Source: Aquabacter sediminis
Lineage (GTDB): Bacteria; Pseudomonadota; Alphaproteobacteria; Rhizobiales; Xanthobacteraceae
Reading direction: 5' to 3'
DNA length: 64,000 bases
NCBI RefSeq assembly: GCF_028863665.1
Contig: NZ_JARBFX010000004.1
Coordinates: forward strand, 186,001-250,000
Below the pieces are notes generated by a model that saw only the letters and a program-made list of their open reading frames with translations, was not told the DNA's origin and searched no databases. Each line of letters begins with the position of its first letter. Within the stretch, counting starts at the first letter, position 1. Below are positions 46,793 through 55,161 of the stretch, piece after piece. The position numbers and the translations under genes were made by a program.

Positions 46793-48431
46793 AGGCGCGC
46801 TCCTTGAAGGGTTCGATGCCCAGGCGCTGAACCACCGAGATGAACGGTTCGGCCGGGCCGGAGCGCAGCTCCAGATAGGTGTCGACGAGACGCTCCACCA
46901 CATCCACCACCTCGGTCTCCGACACCGCCGGGCCGAGCAACTCGCCGAGCCGGGCCTTGTGGTTGCCCTTGCCGCCGAGGGTGATCTGGTAGAATTCCTC
47001 GTCCTTCTTCTCGACGCCGAGAATGCCGATATGGCCCACATGGTGGTGGCCGCAGGCATTGATGCAGCCCGAGATATTCATGTGCATCCGGCCGATATCG
47101 GCCGCCCGCGTCTCGTCTGCGAAGCGCTCGGACAGGCGCTGGGCGAGCGGAATGGAGCGGGTATTGGCCAGCGAGCAATAGTCCAAGCCCGGGCAGGCGA
47201 TGATGTCGGAGATGAGCCCCACATTGGGGGTCGCCAGGCCAAGGCCCTTCAGCGCCTGCCACAGCTCGGGGAGGTCCTTCTGGCGCACATGGGGCAGCGT
47301 CAGGTTCTGCTCGTGGGCGACCCGGATCTCGCCATAGCCGAAGCGGTCGGCAAGGTCGGCAATGCCGTCCATCTGCTCGGCCGTGGCATCACCGGGAGGC
47401 CCCCCCACCGGCTTCAGCGAAACCGTGACGATGGCATGGCCGGGCACCTTGTGGGCGGTGATCGCGTTCTCGTACCAGCGCAGGAAGTCGGGGTCCGCCT
47501 TCGCGGCCTCAAGGGCGGCAGGGCCGTCGGCGAGAGGCTCGAACTCGGGGGTGCGGAAGCGGTCGCGGATGGTGTCGAGGGCCGCCTCGTCGAGCCGCAA
47601 GGCGCCGTCGCGGATTTGCGCCCACTCGTCTTCCACGCGGCGGGAGAAGTCCTCCGTCCCCACCTCATGGACCTGGATCTTGATGCGGGCCTTGTAGATG
47701 TTGTCGCGCCGGCCACCGGAATTATACACCCGCAGGATCGCCTCCAGATAGGAGAGCAGGTCTTCCTTGGGCAGGAAGTCGCGGATGGTCTTGCCGATGA
47801 AGGGCGTGCGTCCCAACCCGCCGCCCACGATCACCTCAAAGCCGGCCTGGCCGTCCCGCTTATGCAGCCGCAAGCCGATGTCGTGCACGCGGATGGCGGC
47901 GCGGTCATGCTTGGCGGCGGTGATGGCAATCTTGAACTTGCGGGGCAGGTAGGTGAATTCCGGGTGCAGGGTCGACCACTGGCGGATCACTTCCGCATAG
48001 AGGCGCGGATCCTCGATCTCCTCCACCGTCGCCCCCGCCCATGGGTCTGTGGTGGTGTTGCGGATGCAATTGCCGGAGGTCTGGAGACCATGCATGCCGG
48101 CCTTGGCCAGGTCATCCATGGCATCGGGCAGCTCATTGAGCTTGATCCAGTTGAACTGGATGTTCTGCCGGGTGGTGAAGTGGCCATAGCCCCGGTCATA
48201 GGTGCGGGCCACATGGGCGAGCGCCCGCATCTGGTCCGACGACAAGGTGCCGTAGGGAATGGCGACCCGCAACATGTAGGCGTGAAGCTGGAGATAGACG
48301 CCGTTCATGAGACGGAGCGGCTTGAACTCCTCCTCATTGAGCGCGCCGGACAGGCGGCGTTCCACCTGGTCGCGGAACTCGCGGACCCGGTCCTGAAGGA
48401 AGGCGCGGTCGAATTCGTCATAGACATACAT
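46779..48431 (-). CDS. cysI: Sulfite reductase hemoprotein (CysI-type)
   Basis: Six-electron reduction of sulfite to sulfide at a sirohaem-[4Fe-4S] centre. 550 residues with two ferredoxin-like half domains (YGTLSSDQMRALAHVARTYDRGYGHFTTRQNIQFNW) and cluster motifs C413-x5-C419 and C456-x3-C460 (ACPGLDYC, SGCINACGHHH). ATTAAKHDR...VGGGLGRTP is a nitrite/sulfite-reductase block. The CysJ flavoprotein is not adjacent, so this is probably the ferredoxin-dependent or CysI-alone form common in Rhizobiales. Nitrite reductase is a less likely alternative given the cys context. Confidence 0.94.
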   Translation of the reverse strand: MYVYDEFDRAFLQDRVREFRDQVERRLSGALNEEEFKPLRLMNGVYLQLHAYMLRVAIPYGTLSSDQMRALAHVARTYDRGYGHFTTRQNIQFNWIKLNELPDAMDDLAKAGMHGLQTSGNCIRNTTTDPWAGATVEEIEDPRLYAEVIRQWSTLHPEFTYLPRKFKIAITAAKHDRAAIRVHDIGLRLHKRDGQAGFEVIVGGGLGRTPFIGKTIRDFLPKEDLLSYLEAILRVYNSGGRRDNIYKARIKIQVHEVGTEDFSRRVEDEWAQIRDGALRLDEAALDTIRDRFRTPEFEPLADGPAALEAAKADPDFLRWYENAITAHKVPGHAIVTVSLKPVGGPPGDATAEQMDGIADLADRFGYGEIRVAHEQNLTLPHVRQKDLPELWQALKGLGLATPNVGLISDIIACPGLDYCSLANTRSIPLAQRLSERFADETRAADIGRMHMNISGCINACGHHHVGHIGILGVEKKDEEFYQITLGGKGNHKARLGELLGPAVSETEVVDVVERLVDTYLELRSGPAEPFISVVQRLGIEPFKERAYASR

Positions 48432-48453
48432 GATGAAGTTCCGGTCCCGCGGC

Positions 48454-48765
48454 TCAGGCGGACTGTGAAAAGGCGACGGTGGGGCCGGCGACGCGGATGC
48501 GCTCCCGCAGATTGACCGGGTGCACTTCGCTGCCCTCCGCCGCGACGCGGGCGGGATAGGCGCCCACGGCAGTGTTCTCATCGGCATTGGCAACGTTCAG
48601 AAGTCCAAGCGCCGCCTCGGACGTGGTCACCACGGCGGCGTCGGCAAGGCGCGTCGACCAGACATGGTCCTCCGTCAGCCAGACCACCACGCCGTCGGTA
48701 AGCCGGTTGGCTGTGATCACAGTGGGACCGGTGATCTTCAGCTTCTGCTGGAGCGGGGACGTCAT
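48454..48765 (-). CDS. DUF2849 protein, first gene of the cysI operon
   Basis: A 103-residue DUF2849 protein (TGPTVITANRLTDGVVVWLTEDHVW... SEVHPVNLRERIRVAGPTV). In other Rhizobiales it lies between a cysG-type sirohaem synthase and cysI, which supports a role in sirohaem or sulfite reductase assembly; that role is inference. No cysG gene is upstream here. 22 nt separates it from cysI. Its leader contains a perfect inverted repeat. Confidence 0.88.
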   Translation of the reverse strand: MTSPLQQKLKITGPTVITANRLTDGVVVWLTEDHVWSTRLADAAVVTTSEAALGLLNVANADENTAVGAYPARVAAEGSEVHPVNLRERIRVAGPTVAFSQSA

Positions 48766-48782
48766 GGTCGGATTTCCATATT

Positions 48783-48805
48783 AATCACGTTAAAAAAACG
48801 TGATT
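48783..48805. promoter_or_regulatory. Perfect inverted repeat in the leader of the cysI operon
   Basis: aatcacgtt - aaaaa - aacgtgatt, two perfect 9-bp arms around an A5 spacer, beginning 18 nt before the DUF2849 ATG and downstream of the candidate promoter. It could be a regulator-binding site acting as a roadblock, or an RNA hairpin near the ribosome-binding site. Confidence 0.6.
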
Positions 48806-48831
48806 TAATTGATCATGTCTTGATGAAAGGT

Positions 48832-48861
48832 AGAATAATTCATTCTCCTGTTCAATGGCAA
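48832..48861 (-). promoter_or_regulatory. Candidate promoter of the DUF2849-cysI-DUF934-cysH operon
   Basis: Minus strand TTGCCA (48861-48856), 18-nt spacer, TATTCT (48837-48832). Each hexamer matches four of six consensus positions. The start would fall near 48825, giving a leader of about 60 nt that contains the inverted repeat. The whole stretch is AT-rich. Confidence 0.4.
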
Positions 48862-48893
48862 AAAGAACAAAAAAGTTATGTTAAATGAAGACG

Positions 48894-48926
48894 AAAAAAG
48901 AGCCGCTCGATTTGGGCGTGCGGCTC
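48894..48926 (-). terminator. Intrinsic terminator after the nitronate monooxygenase gene
   Basis: Minus strand stem GAGCCGC / GCGGCTC with a 13-nt loop followed directly by TTTTTT, starting 13 nt past the stop codon. This separates the gene from the cysI operon on the same strand. Confidence 0.85.
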
Positions 48927-48938
48927 AGACCCGTTGTT

Positions 48939-49868
48939 TCACAAGCGCGCGGCAGCCTCTCGCGCGGCGTTGAATTCGGTGATGAGGCGCTGGCACAGCT
49001 CCGCGGCGGGCGGGGCATCAAGGACCGATCCCACGCCCTGCCCGGCGGACCAGACGTTTTTCCACGCTCGCGCCTCGTGGTTCAGATCGAGGGTCGCGTG
49101 ATCGGGGAGGGCATTGGGGTCAAGCCCCGCGGCCAGGATGGATGGCGTCAGGAAGTTCGCATTCACGCCGGAAATGGCGGGGGTGTAGAGGATGTCGGCC
49201 GCGCGGGCCTCCATGAGCATGGTCTTGTAGGCATCCGGGGCCGCGCTCTCGCGTGTGGCGATGAAGCGCGTGCCCAGATAGGCCAGATCCGCCCCCAGCA
49301 GGCGCGCGGCGGCCACATGGGCGCCGGTCGACATGGCGCCGGACAGGAGGATTGTGCCGGAGAACATGGAGCGGATTTCCGGCACCAGGGCGAACGGGCT
49401 GAGCGTGCCCGCATGTCCTCCGGCACCCGCGCAGACCGCGATGATGCCGTCGACTCCCGCCTCGACCGCCTTTTCGGCGTGGCGCCGGTTGATGACATCG
49501 TGAAACACGAGTCCGCCATAGGAATGGATGGCCTTCACCACGTCCGGCACCGCCCCGAGCGAAGTGATGACGAGGGGCACCTTGCGGTTCACCGTCACCT
49601 TCAGATCTGCTTCCAGTCGCGTGTTCGAGCGGTGAACGATGAGATTGACCCCGAAGGGGGCGGCATCCGGCGTGTCGGCGAGCCGTCCATTGATCTCGTC
49701 GAGCCAAGCGGCATAGCCCTCGGTGCTGCGCTGGTTCAGGGCCGGAAAGGTCCCCAGAAGCCCGCTGCGGCAGGTTTCCACCACCAGGTCCGGGTTGGAG
49801 ACCAGGAACATGGGGGCGGCGACGATGGGGGCTTTCAGGCGGCCTTCGAGCTGAGCCGGCAAAGGCAT
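48939..49868 (-). CDS. Nitronate monooxygenase (2-nitropropane dioxygenase family)
   Basis: An FMN enzyme that oxidises alkyl nitronates, and detoxifies propionate-3-nitronate in the studied members. 309 residues. TIM-barrel motifs APIVAAPMFLVSNPDLV, GAGGHAGTLSPFALVPEI (FMN-phosphate loop and the GGHAG signature), and LLSGAMSTGAHVAAARLLGADLAYLGTRF. Start at MPLPAQL with GAGGA nine bases upstream; an ATG seven codons earlier is also in frame. Divergent from the enoyl-CoA hydratase gene with a 199-nt shared region. Confidence 0.88.
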   Translation of the reverse strand: MPLPAQLEGRLKAPIVAAPMFLVSNPDLVVETCRSGLLGTFPALNQRSTEGYAAWLDEINGRLADTPDAAPFGVNLIVHRSNTRLEADLKVTVNRKVPLVITSLGAVPDVVKAIHSYGGLVFHDVINRRHAEKAVEAGVDGIIAVCAGAGGHAGTLSPFALVPEIRSMFSGTILLSGAMSTGAHVAAARLLGADLAYLGTRFIATRESAAPDAYKTMLMEARAADILYTPAISGVNANFLTPSILAAGLDPNALPDHATLDLNHEARAWKNVWSAGQGVGSVLDAPPAAELCQRLITEFNAAREAAARL

Positions 49869-50067
49869 GGGCGGGTGTCCTCCAGTCATTGTTACAGCGA
49901 CCTTGGCTGTGCGCAGGGGGCTTGGCAAGGCGGACCCATGGCCTGCGGCGTGCCGACGCGGGCGCCGGCAGGTCTGGAGGACCCTGCCGGGCCTTGCCGG
50001 TTTGTGGGCCATGGTGCAGCCTCCCCGGCAAATGGCGCCAGGCGCGCCAGTCAGCCGGGAGGATTGC

Positions 50068-50859
50068 ATGTCGGACGCCGAACCCATTCTGTTTCAAAAG
50101 GACGGCGGCGTCGCACGCATCCGCTTCAATCGCCCGCAGGTTCTCAACGCCCTCGACGAGCGCATGATCCTGGCCTTCGCCGACGCCGTGGCGCGCGTGG
50201 CCGATGATGGCACCGTTCGCGTCGTCGTGCTCTCGGGAGAGGGGCGGGGGTTCCTTGCGGGGGGCGATGTGGGGCGCTTCCATGCGGCGGGCGCGGATGC
50301 CCCCTCCGTGGTGGATTCCATCATTGGTCCCTTCCACAGCGCCATGACACAGCTCACGACGCTTCGGGCGCCGGTGGTCGCGGCCCTGCATGGTCCGGTG
50401 GCGGGTGCCGGCCTGAGCGTGGCCTTGGCGGCGGACCTTGCCATTGCGGCGGAGGACGCCAAGTTCACGCTGGCCTATAGCCGCATCGGCACCAGCCCCG
50501 ATGGCGGCGCCTCCTGGAGCCTGCCCCGGGTGGTCGGTTTGCGCCGGGCCATGGAGATGGCGCTCCTGTCCGACGTCATCGACGCAACCGAGGCGCTGCG
50601 CCTTGGTCTGGTGAATAAAGTGGTGCCGCAGGACCGTTTGGCGTCCGAGGTGGAGGCCCTTGTCGCCCGCCTGGCTGAGGGGCCGACGCACGCTTACGGC
50701 AAGATCAAGGCCCTGTTGCGGGGTTCGCTCCAGCACAGTTTACCGGAGCAGTTGGAAGCGGAGCGCCAGTCATTCCTCTCCTGTGCGGGAACCGCCGATT
50801 TCGCGGAAGGCGCCGCGGCCTTCGTGCAGAAGCGGCCGGCGCGGTTCGAGGGTATATAA
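50068..50859 (+). CDS. Enoyl-CoA hydratase/isomerase-family protein
   Basis: A 263-residue crotonase-fold enzyme. The oxyanion-hole segments are GRGFLAGGDVGRFH and HGPVAGAGLSVALAADLAIA; the usual catalytic Glu of FLPE...G is replaced in the region RIGTSPDGGASWSLPRVVG, typical of 2-(1,2-epoxy-1,2-dihydrophenyl)acetyl-CoA isomerase-like (PaaG-like) members, so double-bond isomerisation is as likely as hydration. GGGAGGATTGC before ATG 50068 sets the start. The stop codon lies inside a perfect AT palindrome. Confidence 0.85.
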   Translation: MSDAEPILFQKDGGVARIRFNRPQVLNALDERMILAFADAVARVADDGTVRVVVLSGEGRGFLAGGDVGRFHAAGADAPSVVDSIIGPFHSAMTQLTTLRAPVVAALHGPVAGAGLSVALAADLAIAAEDAKFTLAYSRIGTSPDGGASWSLPRVVGLRRAMEMALLSDVIDATEALRLGLVNKVVPQDRLASEVEALVARLAEGPTHAYGKIKALLRGSLQHSLPEQLEAERQSFLSCAGTADFAEGAAAFVQKRPARFEGI

Positions 50860-50878
50860 CATAATTTTTATGTTATAT
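50854..50878. promoter_or_regulatory. Perfect AT-rich palindrome overlapping the enoyl-CoA hydratase stop codon
   Basis: atataacata - atttt - tatgttatat: two perfect 10-bp arms with a 5-nt spacer, and its last base is the first base of a TTGACA hexamer. Position suggests an operator for the gene that follows. As an RNA hairpin it would be weak, so a terminator is less likely. Confidence 0.6.
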
Positions 50879-50906
50879 TGACAATAAACACGTAGAATTG
50901 GAATAT
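50878..50906 (+). promoter_or_regulatory. Candidate promoter for the small ORF at 50936
   Basis: TTGACA (50878-50883) followed after 17 nt by GAATAT (50901-50906). The -35 is perfect and the spacing ideal; the -10 matches three of six positions. The ORF start would lie 30 nt downstream. Confidence 0.35.
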
Positions 50907-50935
50907 CGCTCCACAAACTCCATTGGAGATGTGGA

Positions 50936-51112
50936 ATGTCTCGTCGCGCTTCGGATGTGCTGCTTCCCCGCCGCTCCCTCGGGACCGTGGGCACGGCTGC
51001 CTGCACGACCGCGGCGGCCAGCCGCGTCGCCCAGTCCTGGCGGGATTGGATGCTGTTTTCGATGGCCTACGGGATCATCGTCGCGGCCATCCTGTTTACC
51101 GGCCCTCATTGA
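50936..51112 (+). CDS. Putative 58-residue single-helix membrane protein
   Basis: A short open frame not similar to anything I know. The N-terminal half is basic and Ala/Thr-rich (MSRRASDVLLPRRS...), followed by QSWRDW and a hydrophobic C-terminal helix, MLFSMAYGIIVAAILFTG, ending in PH. This layout fits a tail-anchored or small membrane protein. A TTGGAG sequence lies about nine bases before the ATG, and a promoter candidate with a palindrome lies just upstream. Real expression is unproven; chance open frame is the alternative. Confidence 0.4.
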   Translation: MSRRASDVLLPRRSLGTVGTAACTTAAASRVAQSWRDWMLFSMAYGIIVAAILFTGPH

Positions 51113-51379
51113 GGCCTGTCGCGGATCGCTGGCAGTCCAATGGCCGGTGGTGGGCGCACGCGTCACGTGCCGCAACGGCGGGGCAGGGGTGAAGGGCCTC
51201 AGTCCCAGACGCGGGAAGGCGCAAGACCAAGAGGATGGAATGGCATTGCGGCGCCATTCGCCCGGATCGCGTTCCCACGTCTTCGTTTCAAGGCCATTGC
51301 TTCACGCGAGCCGGTTCCCGCCTCGCTGTGACTAGGTCCCGCGGGTCTTGCGCGCTGGCCGGGGCCGCTGGCGTCCGCG

Positions 51380-52543
51380 TCAGGCGTCCACCTTCTCGCG
51401 CTCCACGGCCACCACGCGGCCGCGCTCCACGGCCAGGGCGAGACGTCCGGCCTTCAATGCGAGCGCCCGTTCCCCAAACAGTTCGCGGCGCCAACCCCGC
51501 ATGGCGGGAACAGGGGCCTCATCGTCTACCGCGATCCGCTCCAGGTCGTCCGTGGTGGCGATGACCTTGGCGGCCACCGCATTCTGTTCCGCCGTCATGC
51601 GCAGCAGAACCTTCAGCAACTCCACCGTGGCGGAGGCGCCGTTGGGCAAGGGCTTGTCCCGCTCGATCCGGGGCAAGGTGCGGGGATCGCGGGCGATGCC
51701 CCGCTTCACCGCCTCAAGCACGGCCTCGCCATAGCGCGAACGCTCGAACCCCTTGGGCAGGGAGCGCAGTTCCGCCAGCTTCTCCGGTGTCTGGGGCTGC
51801 TGGGTGGCGATCTCGCCGATGACCTCGTCCTTGATGATCCGCCCGCGCGGAAGGTCCCGGGTCTGGGCCTCCCGTTCGCGCCAGGCGGCCACTTCGATGA
51901 GGACCGCAAGCTCGCGCGGCTTGCGCACCCGCGACTTGAGCCGTTCCCAGGCGGTCTCGGGCTCCTGCCGGTAGGTCTCGGGCGAGGTGAGCACATGCAT
52001 CTCCTCCCCCACCCATTCGGCGCGACCGCGCGCTTCAAGATCCCTGAGCAGGGTCAGGTACACTTCGCGCAGGTGCGTCACATCCGCCGCGGCATAGGCC
52101 AGCTGCGCCTGCGAGAGGGGCCGCCGCGACCAGTCGGTGAAGCGCGAGGACTTGTCCAGGGCGTGCCCGCAGATGCGCTGCACCAGCTGATCGTATGAAA
52201 TGCTGTCGCCATAGCCGAGCACCATGGCCGCCACCTGGGTGTCAAACACCGGATGGGGGATGATGCCGGCCAGGTGCCAGATGATCTCGATGTCCTGCCG
52301 TCCCGCATGGAAGGCCTTCATCACCCGTTCATTGGCCATGAGGGTGAAGAAGGGGGAGAGGTCCATGCCCTCCGCGAGCGCATCGACCACGATGGCTTCG
52401 TCGGGGGACGCAATCTGCACCACGCAGAGCTTCGGCCAGAAGGTCGTCTCGCGCAGGAATTCCGTGTCGACGGTGACGAAATCGTGGCGGGCGAAACGCT
52501 CGCAGGCGGCGGCAAGGGCTTCAGAGGTCGTGATCAGCTCCAT
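51380..52543 (-). CDS. rnd: Ribonuclease D
   Basis: 3'-5' exoribonuclease that trims tRNA and stable RNA ends. 387 residues. DEDDy motifs: VDTEFLRE (Exo I), [17 protein letters not shown] and [13 protein letters not shown] (Exo II), and [13 protein letters not shown] (Exo III, with the Tyr). An HRDC domain follows at about 205-285 ([26 protein letters not shown]). The ATG before MELITTSE is used; ribosome-binding sequence is weak. Lies 267 nt from the small ORF, in which I see nothing else. Confidence 0.95.
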   Translation of the reverse strand: MELITTSEALAAACERFARHDFVTVDTEFLRETTFWPKLCVVQIASPDEAIVVDALAEGMDLSPFFTLMANERVMKAFHAGRQDIEIIWHLAGIIPHPVFDTQVAAMVLGYGDSISYDQLVQRICGHALDKSSRFTDWSRRPLSQAQLAYAAADVTHLREVYLTLLRDLEARGRAEWVGEEMHVLTSPETYRQEPETAWERLKSRVRKPRELAVLIEVAAWREREAQTRDLPRGRIIKDEVIGEIATQQPQTPEKLAELRSLPKGFERSRYGEAVLEAVKRGIARDPRTLPRIERDKPLPNGASATVELLKVLLRMTAEQNAVAAKVIATTDDLERIAVDDEAPVPAMRGWRRELFGERALALKAGRLALAVERGRVVAVEREKVDA

Positions 52544-52599
52544 GAGGGCAACATAACGGACCTTGATGCTGCCGCGAAAGAGCCAGATTGCTGTGATCG

Positions 52600-54909
52600 T
52601 CAACGAGCCATGCGCGCGGCGAGGGCCGCAGCCTCTTCTTCTCCCATCGGGCGGCCGAGGAGGAAGCCTTGGACATGCGTGCAGCCTTCTGCCCGCAGGA
52701 TTTCCAGCTGTCCCTGCCGCTCCACCCCCTCGGCGGTGATTTCCACCTTCAGCGCCTGTGCGAGCCCGATCATCGCCCGCACGATGGCAAGCCCTTGGCC
52801 GCCTTCCTCAAGACCTTCCAGGAAAGTTTGGTCGATCTTGATTCGGCTGAAGGTCAGCCGGCGCAAATAGGACATGGAGGAATAGCCGGTTCCGAAATCG
52901 TCCAGCGCCACGCAAATGCCCTGGGCGCGAAAGCTCTCGAACGCGGTCTCGGCGGCATCGCTTTCATCGAGCAGGGCGGTTTCGGTGATCTCAACCTCCA
53001 GCCGGTGGGGCGAAAGGCCGGATTGGCGAAGCGCGTTGGACACCTGCTGGGTGGCCAGATGGCCGCGGAACTGGATTGGCGAGAGGTTGACGCTCACCCG
53101 CACACCCTCAGGCCATTGCGTGGCAGCCCGGCAGGCCTGCTCCAGCACCCACGCCCCTACCGGAATGATCAGTCCCGTCTCCTCCATCACGGCCATGAAG
53201 CTGCCGGGACTGACGAGGCCCCGGCTGGGGTGGCGCCAGCGCAGCAGGGCCTCGAAACCCACCAGGCGCAGATCGCCGATGGCGTAGATGGGCTGGTATT
53301 GGAGACAGAACAGGCCTTCCCGCCAGGCCGCGTCCAGGTCCAGTTCCAGGGTCCGCCGGGTGAGTGCGTTGCGCTCCATCTCCCGGTGGAACACCCGCGC
53401 CTGACCGCGACCGTCGCCCTTGGCGCGGTAAAGGGCGAGGTCGGCATTCTTGAGCAGGTCGGTGGTGGTCTGCCCATGGTCGGGCGCGATGGCGACGCCG
53501 ATACTGCCGCCGGCCACCACCCGGTGCCGCTCCACGACGAACGGCGCGCGGATGGCCGCGAGCACCCGCTCGGCCAAGGCCAGGGCGCAATCCGCATCGG
53601 TGCGCGGCTGCAGGATGGCGAATTCGTCGCCGCCGAGCCGCGCCACCGTGGCATCGGCGCCCACGCATCCTTCGACGCGACGGGCGACCGCCTGGAGCAG
53701 CGCATCGCCCACCGCGTGCCCCAGGGTGTCGTTGATGGACTTGAAATAGTCGAGGTCCAGGAACAGCACCGCCAGGGGGAAACGGGCTTCGCCCCCCTCC
53801 AGGGCCTCCTCGATCCGCTCCCCCAGAAGCAGACGATTGGGCAGGCAGGTCAGCGAATCGTGGCGCGCCGTATAGTGGGCGCTGGCGGCAAAGCGGTGCT
53901 GGGAGCGCAGGAAGCGGATGGCCACCACCACCAAGCTGCCAATAACCAGGCACAACAGCACCGCGCCGGTGAGAATGGCGAGGGCCTGCGGACGCACGGA
54001 ACGGTTCACGGCGGCCGTCGTGTCGGTCACCATGACCGCCATGGGATAACGCTCGGAGGGGTGCACCGCCACCAGGCGTTCGCGTGCGTCAAACAGCCCC
54101 GGTGGCGCGACTTTCGGGCCCGGTCGCGCCAGGATTTCGCGCGCGTGCTCCTGTCGCGTCTGGGTCGCGTCGGGCAGAGGGACCGAATGGGGGTAGCTGG
54201 CCAGATAGGCGCCGTCCTCCCGCACCAGCAGGATCGCGCCGTCCTGCCCCAGATTGATGGCGCCGAAGAAGTTCTCGAAATACGCCTGCTCCATGGCGCC
54301 CAGGACAAGGCCAAGGAACTTCCCGTCCGGCCCGGTGAAGCGGCGGGCCAGATAAATGGTCATGGTGCCCGTGCCGCGATTGGGCACCGGGATGGAGATG
54401 AAGGTGTCCGGGCCGGTCATGGACTTCAGGGCGATGAAATAGTCCCGGTCGGAAATGTTGACCGGGGGAATCGGCCAGTAGCGCGAGAAATTCAGCAGCT
54501 TGCCGTTCTCGTCGATGATGGTGACGGCATCCACATAGGGCAGGGCGTCGATCTTCTCCCGCAGCGTCTGGTGCATGCCCATGGTGGACACGGCGCGCTC
54601 CAGCCCATCGCGGTCGGTCACGCCGGCGGCGGCGACGAAATCCACCACGGACAGCTGAACCAGTTCCAGCGCCTCGAAGGCGCGGGCGGTCTGCTCGGAC
54701 AGGGTCAAGGCGAGATTGGCCATCTCGCGCTGCCGGTCCGCCACCGCGTGGCGCTCCAGGGACAGGACCATGACCGCCGCCGTCGCCAGTGCGGCGAGGG
54801 CGAACACAGCGCCCAGAACGGCGACCCACACCACGCCTTTCGCACGCCCCGGCGCCGGTGGGCGAGTGAGATGCGGCACGGTCGGGGAATGGTCCGGCGG
54901 GACGTCCAT
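52600..54909 (-). CDS. Membrane Cache-GGDEF-EAL protein (c-di-GMP turnover)
   Basis: A 769-residue bifunctional-type protein. Membrane helix ~25-50, periplasmic Cache-type sensor ~51-330 ([32 protein letters not shown]), second helix ~340-365, GGDEF (426-430, intact RLGGDEF), EAL (553-555 in [11 protein letters not shown]). The phosphodiesterase residues are present: NLSPIQF, E in [26 protein letters not shown]. The I-site RxxD is missing (GADA). It is likely an active phosphodiesterase with GTP-regulated or active GGDEF. Start at ATG 54909; the same frame is open far to the right across aspS, which is noise. Confidence 0.9.
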   Translation of the reverse strand: MDVPPDHSPTVPHLTRPPAPGRAKGVVWVAVLGAVFALAALATAAVMVLSLERHAVADRQREMANLALTLSEQTARAFEALELVQLSVVDFVAAAGVTDRDGLERAVSTMGMHQTLREKIDALPYVDAVTIIDENGKLLNFSRYWPIPPVNISDRDYFIALKSMTGPDTFISIPVPNRGTGTMTIYLARRFTGPDGKFLGLVLGAMEQAYFENFFGAINLGQDGAILLVREDGAYLASYPHSVPLPDATQTRQEHAREILARPGPKVAPPGLFDARERLVAVHPSERYPMAVMVTDTTAAVNRSVRPQALAILTGAVLLCLVIGSLVVVAIRFLRSQHRFAASAHYTARHDSLTCLPNRLLLGERIEEALEGGEARFPLAVLFLDLDYFKSINDTLGHAVGDALLQAVARRVEGCVGADATVARLGGDEFAILQPRTDADCALALAERVLAAIRAPFVVERHRVVAGGSIGVAIAPDHGQTTTDLLKNADLALYRAKGDGRGQARVFHREMERNALTRRTLELDLDAAWREGLFCLQYQPIYAIGDLRLVGFEALLRWRHPSRGLVSPGSFMAVMEETGLIIPVGAWVLEQACRAATQWPEGVRVSVNLSPIQFRGHLATQQVSNALRQSGLSPHRLEVEITETALLDESDAAETAFESFRAQGICVALDDFGTGYSSMSYLRRLTFSRIKIDQTFLEGLEEGGQGLAIVRAMIGLAQALKVEITAEGVERQGQLEILRAEGCTHVQGFLLGRPMGEEEAAALAARMAR

Positions 54910-55161
54910 CGGGCGCCTTATGACACGGGCGTGTTTCCGGCACGTTACACGGGTTGCTCCCTGGCACCTAGACGACACCGGATGAATGTTCCCACGCTCC
55001 AGTCCGCACGCGCCAGCTTCCGTTCGGTGCGCCCGTGCCTGCATCCGTGCACGTGCCGCCCTTGACAAGGTTGGGCCCGCGTGCACCTTCCGCGGCCTGC
55101 GTTCCGGCCTCGCGAGGGGCGGAGCGCGCTTGTTTTGAGATTTGCCCGAAAGGTCCGCCCC

